DNA from: Usnea hakonensis
Taxonomy: Eukaryota > Ascomycota > Lecanoromycetes > Lecanorales > Parmeliaceae
Assembly: GCA_013423325.1 (NCBI GenBank)
Contig: BLJB01000148.1
Coordinates: 169 to 27,328, forward strand
Length of the DNA: 27,160 bases
Direction of reading: 5' to 3'
A model generated the notes under the pieces. That model ran no database searches. It was not told where the DNA came from and was given only the letters and a program-made list of their open reading frames with translations. Positions 19,680 through 27,160 of the stretch are shown one piece after another (position 1 is the first letter of the stretch; every line of letters starts with the position of its first letter). A program made the translations under genes and the position numbers.

Positions 19680-20648
19680 TCAGTGTCGTTCCGGGAGTTC
19701 GAGTCTGCGGAGATAATCATGAAATGGCAGCAGTGGTAGGACATCAGCTAAGGCGACCCCTTTCGCCTTCTTGACCCTCTCATCCGATCCGTCACCGTGA
19801 AAGATGAAGAAAAACCCTGAAGCCTCTGGCCAAGTAATAAGAGACCTCCCTTCAGGGCCCTCAATGCCCTTTATTTTCTTCAGGTCTCGCACCAGAAGCA
19901 GAACCAAAGTCCATCCTTTCATTAGCTGGGGGTAGCGCCAAGAGTAATGTTCTTCGTCCCCCACTAGAGGCGTATAACGTTCAGTAAAACCAGGCAGAGA
20001 CCTCCTCTCGTTGAGAAGCGATGGCCACCTACTCAGGTCTAAGCTTTCCGGGTCCTTCATAGACATGTATAACTCAACACCCAGCCAAGTCATAATTTCA
20101 TACATCCGAAACAGGTCTAGTACGCTCATAGAGGCCAAGAGTTGGTACATCTCAGCCCCAGTTCTTCTTATCAGGTAAGCCAGGCTGATTCCCCGATAGT
20201 ATCCTTCCAAGAAGCGCGCCCGAGTGAATGGCTCAAGGGAAGAAATTCCTGGCGGATCTGTGAGGGAGGACCCTTGGACTAGTAACTCGGGTGGGACTCC
20301 GCGAGTGAGGATGACTCCAATCTCAAACTGCCGGAGCGCGGAGTGCACAAGATCGGCATCAGCGAAAATTTTCTTGGCGCGCTTAACGGCCGCGACTGGG
20401 TTTTCATCCGTCGAGGACTGGCTGGCGGTTATATTTAGCTTCGCTCTGGCCTTGACCAGCTGAACAGCTTGATCATATTCCTCAACCGTACGATGGAACA
20501 CCCTTATTGGGGGATGCACAGCGTCACGGATAGTTTGAAGGTCATCCGATGATATCGCCGCTGGATCTGTCTGCTGCTGGTATATCGTTGGAGTATAACA
20601 GATAATGTTGGAGTGAAGGTATTGGGGTTGGTGGATGCAATCGGTTCT
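19680..20648 (-). CDS. Unrecognised protein lacking a start codon, possibly 5'-truncated
   Basis: The minus-strand frame is open from 20648 (just after a TAG at 20649-20651) to the stop at 19680, a maximum of 322 codons. The first in-frame ATG is at 20150, deep inside, yet the region before it looks coding (HPPIRVFHRTVEEYDQAV, then EPFTRARFLEGYYRG). Downstream lie a mostly helical segment (MYQLLASMSVLDLFRMYEI, ~124-142 counted from 20519), ending in PLLPFHDYLRRLELPERH. No family or catalytic motif is recognised, and no signal peptide or membrane helix is clear. Either a short upstream exon supplies the ATG (one candidate begins at 20793, with a GTAAGA donor at 20776), or the 5' end was lost next to the transposon block starting ~20.85 kb. 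Product unknown. Confidence 0.55.
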   Translation of the reverse strand, partial: RTDCIHQPQYLHSNIICYTPTIYQQQTDPAAISSDDLQTIRDAVHPPIRVFHRTVEEYDQAVQLVKARAKLNITASQSSTDENPVAAVKRAKKIFADADLVHSALRQFEIGVILTRGVPPELLVQGSSLTDPPGISSLEPFTRARFLEGYYRGISLAYLIRRTGAEMYQLLASMSVLDLFRMYEIMTWLGVELYMSMKDPESLDLSRWPSLLNERRSLPGFTERYTPLVGDEEHYSWRYPQLMKGWTLVLLLVRDLKKIKGIEGPEGRSLITWPEASGFFFIFHGDGSDERVKKAKGVALADVLPLLPFHDYLRRLELPERH

Positions 20649-20835
20649 CTACTGCCAGAGATAATCCACTGAATGAGCGGCCTTTTTAAACCTTGAATCG
20701 CAGAAGTTGAGCTGAGCTTAGCTCAATACAATGGCGTCGAAACGTTGGGAGAGAACAAGAAATGACAATGTCTTACTTAGCCTCACGGAACATCTTTGTT
20801 GCGAGCAAAGGAATGAGTGCAACAAAGGCCCCACC

Positions 20836-20874
20836 AGGGGGTGGCAAAACCCCTTGCCGGTCTCGGCAAACCAC
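20836..20874. other. GC-rich nested inverted repeat at the transposon block edge
   Basis: CCACC and GGTGG flank a short centre at 20831-20844. Right after it lies a perfect stem TTGCCG (20854-20859) and CGGCAA (20864-20869) with a 4-nt loop. This is the last GC-rich stretch before AT-rich RIP-mutated sequence. It could be a transposon terminus or a solo remnant, but no matching copy was found at the right edge. Confidence 0.4.
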
Positions 20875-21009
20875 TAAAAAAAGTAGTCTCCACCAAAAAA
20901 CCACCTATTTATATTCATACTATTTAATAATGAACTCTATTCGGCCTGTAATACCGTCGCCTAATAGAAATTATTATAATCTAAATAGTCTATAGGCTGA
21001 TACTCTTAG

Positions 21010-21870
21010 AAAGACGCGCTTTTTTAGTATAATTAACTCAAATAACGCGGAGAGCCCGGCTTCTAGAAAGCCACTTAAAGAGATCTATAAAGACTAGAAT
21101 ATTACCGAACGAACCGCACGATTCTAGCGTAAATAAAGATAGTTATATAGTATACTATAGATCTATAGACGAGCCGATCGATTAGGGATTAGCCGGCCTA
21201 TTAAGCTCTCGAATAAAGTATTTAACGCGCTCCTCGATCCCTCTTAGCCTATACGAAACTAGTACTATAAGGCCTAAATCTAATAGTTTTATCTATACGT
21301 ATATATACGAATACTATAAAGAAACCTAATAAAGAGATATTATAGAGCTAAGCTCTTTAAGAGATAAAAAGTTAAAAAGATTAGTTAAAAAAATAAAGAC
21401 GAGAGAGTTTAATATAGTTACGAGTATAAAGATTATATAGTATATAACTTCTAGAAGTATATATACTTTATAGACGAGGTATATATAGATTCGGGGGTAA
21501 TAGTATATAAAAGAGTACTACGAGAAGAGGGTACTACTCTAGAACTAGAAAACCTCTAAGAGATACCGGGCTTTTAGGGCTCGAAACTCTATATTACTAT
21601 CGAGATTTTATAGTATAAAAAGGGCGAATTATAGTTCTATAATATCGAGAATAATCCTTTAGAAGTAGTAGTTAAGAAACTAAAGCTATAGAAGCCTACT
21701 AAGCCCCGAAAAAAGGAGTCTTAAGAGTAATTCGATTAACGTTATTACGATTGTAACTACTTGTAGGGCTAAAGGAGATACGTAACCTTCTTCCTATTCG
21801 GATTTAGCGCCTTAGTACCTCTCTACCTATATATCTTTTTTATACCTATATATAGATTTTACCTTCTTAT
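21010..21870 (+). pseudogene. Tc1/mariner-like (DDE) transposase remnant
   Basis: Plus-strand conceptual translation shows a DDE-type catalytic start IDE near 21475, then VLREEGT (~21520), a GSKLYIT segment (~21580), ELQFYN (~21630) and a KPTKPRKKES segment (~21700). The order matches fungal Tc1-like transposases, in which a DE pair is followed by a YILREQGT-like motif and a KPKRPPKPR-like motif. The part before it (21050-21400) resembles a helix-turn-helix N-terminus. Numerous stops and Trp/Gln-to-stop changes fit RIP. Terminal inverted repeats were not located, so the element ends are estimates. Confidence 0.55.
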
Positions 21871-22940
21871 TAATTAAATCCTCGTTATATACTACTATTA
21901 ATATATATCTAGTTATAGTCCTAATATTATTTAATTAATCTATTAATTATACGATACTAATAATTCTATTATTATTCTGCTCGAGGCTTTAGACGAGCTA
22001 AAAGAACCTAAGAGGGGGTATTTATAAATTAATAGTCTAGTAATAATATACTAGATATATTCTAAGTAATACGGAGTATTACTAATACGCCTAAATAATA
22101 CGGTACTACTAAATAGAAAAGTAATCGACGAAGAATTTATATTATTAATAATAAAGAAGAAATCGCCTTAAAAAGATATAGCCGCGGCTAACTAAATTAT
22201 TTAATAATAATATAATAATTCTATAGGCGGAGTAACGCCTTTCTCGATATATACTTTTAAAGTATTTAAATATATCGAACTAGCTAAATTAATTAATAAA
22301 CGGTTATATAAAAACCTTATATTTAATATATTAAAAGGAGAAAATTTTATTTTCTTAATATCTAGTTTAAAAAAGAGTTAATTATCTCTTAATAATTAAT
22401 TATATTTTCTACTATAAATTTAGAGGAATAAAATTATTTCTTTACTACCTTTTTTTTCTTTTTTCTAGAATCTTTTCAATATCTATTAAATTACTAAACA
22501 GTCCTACTAATTATCCGATTAGATAAGTATAAAGAATTATAAGATATATCTCTTTCTAGTAATAAAGACGAATACCTTAATAATATCTTAAGGGATAAAC
22601 TCGTATTAGAAGATAAAGATAGAACGCGCTATAATATATTTTAAGAGACCTCCAAAATATCTCTAGACGAACTCGATACTTTAAGGCTTTTAAAAGATAC
22701 TCCTTATTATCCTAATCTAACTAATTACTTATAGTAACTAAGAGGAGTATCTAGAAAAATATTAATATCTTAGACTAAAAGTAATAATATAGCTACTTTC
22801 TAAAATATCTTCTCTATAGATAAACTTATATAGTAGGCTAAAGAGAATCTTAAAGAGTTTCTAAATATACTAAATTAGATCTATTAAGAGAGGAATATAG
22901 ATATTTAGATCTTCTAGTTATTAGAAAAGGAGACTATAAA
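21871..22940. other. AT-rich RIP-mutated stretch of unknown origin
   Basis: The composition is like the rest of the block, but no conceptual translation is recognisable in the forward frames I read. It may contain the gypsy 5' LTR and leader, since the gag remnant starts right after it. No direct repeat of it is found at the right edge, where the element is truncated. Confidence 0.4.
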
Positions 22941-22949
22941 GTAATAACT

Positions 22950-25900
22950 TATTATATAATAATTAATAGATATATAAGAGGATCTCGTATCTATAAATTC
23001 TAAATTAGAACGATTTTAAAATATCTAAAGTAGTACGAAGTCGTCTTTTATAATTACTATTAAATACTTTTAAAAGTATTCGGATCCTCTTCTCTTTACT
23101 AATAATATAGATTCTATCTAAAAGAATTAGAAGAGTAAGATAATAATTAAACTAAAAATAAATAAGGACTATTAGAATAATAATAAGAGCCGTATTAAAT
23201 ATATACTCTTATATCTTAGAGGAAAAGCTATAAAGTAGATCTACTCTAGATAAGAGATTAACGCTAATAACCCTTTCCTTATTATCTAGAATATTATAAA
23301 TAAACTCGCTACCGTATTCGAAGACTCGGATTATAAATAGAACTATTAAAAATAATTTATAATATTATAAATAGAGCCTATATAGTTTATCGACTTTTAT
23401 TTAGACTTTAGAAGACTCTCTTTTTATTTAAAGTATAATAAAGATCTTCTTATCGAGAAGTTATATAATAAAGTAGTAACCCGGCTCTAGATTCTCTAGA
23501 ATAACTAGTAATTTAAGTTTACTATTCTCGAAGAAGTTAAAAAGTATATAGTAAAGCTAAATAATTTATAGAGAGTTATATAAGAAAATTAAGATAAGGT
23601 CTTATTATAGAAAAATTAATCTAGAAGTATAAAAAGAGTAGTATTCGCCCTTACCCTATTAAGAACGGCTTTTAAATCTATATATAATCTAGTAAGATAA
23701 ACTTTACTAAGCGATACTATTTAGATAAAGGATATAGTCGAAAATAACTACTTTAAATATTATAAATCTAAATATTACGCGAATAACTATCTAGATAATT
23801 AGGCTCGCTCTTATAATCCGAACTTATATAAATAAGACCTTTAGATTTATAAAATCTTAATAGATAGATCTCCTAATTCGAACTATTATAAAGATTTAGA
23901 GAAGTCGAAAAAAGACTATCCTCTACTAAAGACTTAATAGAAAGTATTATCGAAATAAAATATTATTTTAAAAATAATAAGAATAGCCTTATACTCTTAT
24001 TTTAGACTATATCTAAATTCTCCCTATTTTCTAAAAAGCCCTTTATAGTACTAGATATCTTTTCTAATTAATACTAATACTATAGAATACTACTTTATTA
24101 ATAAGAGGATAATTTCGGCTATATATATTATATTTAAAATCTTATCTATATCTTTTTCTAAACCTTAATATATATATAGATATAATAGTAATATATTAAA
24201 GACTCCTATTATTTACCTACTTTTATTTAATCTCGAATTTAATAGCTATAAGGAACTAACTATTTCTATATTTATTACTAATTTAGAATAATATACGGTT
24301 ATTCTTAATAAGTCCTAGATAAACTAATATAGAGTCTTATTTAATATATAGTCTAATTTAGTAATCTTTTCTACTAATAATAAGGCTAGTCTAAAAATAT
24401 AAATTATTAAAATCTCGTCTATTTTATTTACTTTTAAAGTCCTCTAAAGAGAATAACTCTTAATAGAAAAAAAGTTCTTTACTATATATAATATAAATAT
24501 AGATATCTTCGACCTCCTCGCTTACTAGATAAAGGCTAAAGAGATATAGCTATTCGCTATATCTATAGAAGATATTAACGCTCTCGTTCTAGCTAATTAA
24601 AAGGACCGCCTAAATACCCTAGAAATAAATACTATAAAAGCGCCTAAAATAGATTCTAAAATAATTTAGAAGAAGCTTCTTTCTAAGTACTAGAACTTTC
24701 GAGATATTTTTAATTACGTTTAAACTAATAAGCTCTCTTTTTACTAGTTCTATAATTATAAGATTAAACTTACTTCTAATATAAAGCCTCTATAAAGTAG
24801 AGTATACTATATATTTCTATATAAGATATAGCGAGTTAAGAAGTATCTTATTAAAAATCTCTTTAAGGGATTTATTATATCTAGTAAAGTTTCTTATATA
24901 TTACTAATCCTCTTTATATTAAAATTTAATAGTAACTTATAATTCTATATAGATTACTAAAAGCTAAATATTCTTATTAAATATAATCGATATCCTCTCC
25001 CTCTTATAGAGAAGGTTATTAGAAAGATTATAGACTATAAATATCTTACTTATTTAAATATTATTATAATATTTAATAAGCTTAGAATAGATCCTAAAAA
25101 TAAAAATTTAACTATTTTTATAATAGCTCTAGAATTATATAAATATAAAGTCCTTCTATTTAGACTAACTAATAGGCTAAGCTCTTTCTAGTAGTATATT
25201 AATAAGATATTATAAGAATTTCTAGATAATTTCTATTAGATATATCTTAATAATATTTTTATCTATAATAAATTAAAGAAGAAGTATTAAAACTATATTT
25301 AAAAAGTACTCTCTCGCCTTCGAGATATAAATCTATAAATAAATATTAAAAAGTACGAATTTAATATAGAAGAGATAGTCTTTCTAAATATTATTATATT
25401 AAATAAAGGGCTCCGAATAGATTCTAAAAAGATAGAAGCTATTATTAAATAGCCTCCTCCTATAAATCTAAAAGAGGTATAAGAGTTTATTAAATTTATT
25501 AATTTCTATAGGCGTTTTATTTATAAGTTCTTAAAACTAGTAAAGCCCTTAATATAACTTACTAGAAAGGATACTCTATTTATATAGAATAAAGCCTATT
25601 TAGAAGCCTTTAAAAGTCTTAAAAAGTAAATTATTAATACTCTAATATTAAAATACTTTAATCTAAAAAGATAGGCTATACTCGAGATTAATACTTCTAA
25701 TTTTATTACTAATAGAATATTATTCTAATATAATAATAAAGATATACTCTATTTAGTAGCTTTCTATAGTAAGATAATAGTCCCTACGAAGTATAACTAT
25801 TATATATATAATAAAGAGTTACTAGCTATTATAAGATACTTTAAATATTAGTACTCTAAACTCGAGTATACTAATTTACCCGTTTAGATCTTTATAGATT

Positions 25901-27030
25901 ACTAGGCCCTAAAGACCTTTATAGAAAATAAGAAGCTTACTTATTATTAGACTTATTATTTAGATATCTTATTTAAGTTTAATTTCTAAATAATCTTCCG
26001 TATAGATAAAAGTAACTCGAAGATAGACGCTCTTACTAGAATAGTAAATACTCGCCTTATAGATTAGAAGGACGAGAGACTATATTAATAATACTAGATA
26101 ATTCTAATACTAGATTATATTAATATCTATATTATAGAGGAGAAAGTAGACCTATTTAAATATATTTATTAGACTAATAAAGACGACCTCGAGTATTAGA
26201 AGTATAGAGACGTAGTTATTAACGATACTTATAAATTATATAAAATTAAGCTCGAATAATATCGAGTAGTAAATAGAGCTCTCTTTAAAAGAGATTTATT
26301 ATAGGTTCTAGACTCCCTATATACTTTAGTACTTAACGAGATTTATAACTAACCTTCGAGTAATTATCCTAGAATAAGAAGAATAGTAGATCTTCTATAA
26401 TAATACTACTATTAGCCTAGCTATATAGTAATAATTAGATAATATATCGCTAATTATTATAACTATTAATATAGTAAATCGCCTCAGAGTAAAATAAATA
26501 GATTACTAGTATTACTACTAATCCTATAAGCCTATTAGTAAGATATATCTATAGATTTTATTACTAATCTCCCTCTTTTAGAAGGTTTTAATATTATATA
26601 TACCCTTATCTACCGCCTTATAAAGGAGAGATATTATATATTATACTTCTAGGGCGATAACGATACTTCGATTAAGTTATTAATCTAGATTCTATTATAG
26701 AATCTTTATCGCCTCTATAGACTTTTAAGCTCTATTATATCTAATAGAGGATTATAGTTTATATCTACCTTATAGAAAAATCTATATAAAAGATTTAGAA
26801 TCTAAGCTAACCTCTTAATTACTTACTACCCTTAGATAGATAAATAGATTAAGAAAATAAATTAGGATATTAAAAGAGGCCTCTATACCTTTTATAATTA
26901 TATATAAGATAATTAGACTAAGTAGGTCTCTATAGTAAAATTTATTAATAATAGTAATATAGTTTTATCTACCTCTCTTACTCCTTTCTTTATAAATAAA
27001 GGATTTAACCCCTATATAAAGACTCGTATA
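22950..27030 (+). pseudogene. Ty3/gypsy gag-pol remnant, RIP-inactivated
   Basis: In order on the plus strand: a gag-like capsid segment (~23060-23600, including LRGKAIK near 23217), a zinc-knuckle spacing (23749-23790), an aspartic-protease-position stretch (~24180-24400), reverse transcriptase (~24830-25640, with RYPLPLIEKV near 24988 and YLNN where YLDD is expected at 25243-25254), RNase H (~25650-26045, with AFYS, ELLAI and DALTR) and integrase (~26340-27030, with DFITNLP near 26552). This RT - RNase H - integrase order defines Ty3/gypsy. Catalytic and zinc-ligand residues are changed by C-to-T or G-to-A, so it is dead. No chromodomain, 3' LTR or stop region follows the integrase. Confidence 0.85.
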
Positions 27031-27055
27031 AGTATTAGTATTGGATATTAGATCG

Positions 27056-27160
27056 ATGATGGAAGGACGATCATTCCAATCCATGGTTGACAGCGGCAAC
27101 GAGGCGTACGAGGCACGCAAGCGACTTGGGGTAGGGGCAGAGGGGAGTAGGGCGAACGAT
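27056..27160 (+). CDS. Possible partial gene running off the window
   Basis: Immediately right of the transposon edge the base composition returns to normal. An ATG at 27056 opens a frame of 35 codons to the window end (MMEGRSFQSMVDSGNEAYEA, then a Gly/Arg-rich run). It is hydrophilic, with no recognisable motif. Thirty-five open codons can occur by chance, so this is a weak call. It could also be flanking sequence of an interrupted gene. Confidence 0.2.
   Translation, partial: MMEGRSFQSMVDSGNEAYEARKRLGVGAEGSRAND

Larger units (their letters stand above)
20900..27036. mobile_element. RIP-saturated transposon block (Tc1-like plus Ty3/gypsy remains)
   Basis: Over about 6.1 kb the sequence is highly AT-rich and dominated by TA. 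Whole lines (for example 23041-23100 and 24001-24060) contain no CA and no TG, while CG and GC still occur. That pattern is the product of CpA-to-TpA change on both strands (RIP). Every reading frame is full of TAA and TAG stops, yet conceptual plus-strand translation still shows a DDE transposase, then gag, reverse transcriptase, RNase H and integrase. The two elements share orientation. The right edge is sharp at about 27037. Confidence 0.9.

Noticed and set aside
20900..27036. Array-like TA-rich repeats as a centromere, CRISPR or satellite
   Set aside because: No regular period is seen. The TA richness is explained by RIP of coding transposons whose protein order is still readable.
1..27160. 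tRNA or rRNA genes
   Set aside because: No convincing B-box (GGTTCGAAT-like) with a matching A-box and acceptor stem was found by eye on either strand. A tRNA scan would be decisive.

Overview
The window looks like nuclear DNA of a filamentous ascomycete (Pezizomycotina). The reasons are genes on both strands split by short GT-AG introns (about 49-69 bp), a Zn2Cys6 regulator, a 14-helix DHA2 transporter, a cell-wall-type repeat protein, and a 6-kb AT-rich block from which CpA and TpG are almost absent, the mark of repeat-induced point mutation (RIP). A closer taxonomic placement is not possible from the sequence alone.

Layout. At 588-3561 (+) lies a secreted or wall-anchored protein with six repeats of about 62 residues. 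At 4490-5818 (-) is a TDP2-like endonuclease/exonuclease/phosphatase enzyme with a presequence-like N-terminus. From 6472 to 7411 there is a decayed, unrecognised minus-strand gene. At 7861-8856 (-) is a five-exon type II haloacid dehalogenase, which becomes one protein only after splicing. From 9000 to 10600 are fragments only, including a broken F-box-like piece. At 11163-11983 (-) is a single-pass membrane protein with a Thr/Pro linker and a Cys-rich, PAN-like ectodomain. At 12732-14616 (-) is a five-exon DHA2 MFS exporter, divergent from a Zn2Cys6 transcription factor at 15849-18071 (+). At 18701-19450 (+) is a glutathione S-transferase. At 19680-20648 (-) is an unrecognised reading frame with no start codon of its own, beside the transposon block. 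From about 20.9 kb to 27.04 kb are RIP-saturated remains of a Tc1-like transposon and then a Ty3/gypsy retroelement. The block stops abruptly inside the integrase end at about 27037, where normal sequence resumes.

How the genes may work together. The clearest functional unit is the divergent exporter/regulator pair. Its 1.2-kb shared promoter carries two copies of TCGGA-N10-TCCGA (a CGG-N12-CCG palindrome of the kind Zn2Cys6 dimers bind), a third looser copy near the regulator, two TGACTCA boxes and one CACGTG. The GST next door has a perfect TGACGTCA box about 120 bp before its ATG. Together these suggest a small export/detoxification and stress-response neighbourhood. No polyketide synthase, NRPS or terpene synthase backbone gene is in the window, so a biosynthetic cluster is not supported. 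I did not find a clearly new biological system. The most checkable novelties are the paired palindromes in the divergent promoter and the residue-level RIP record in the retroelement.
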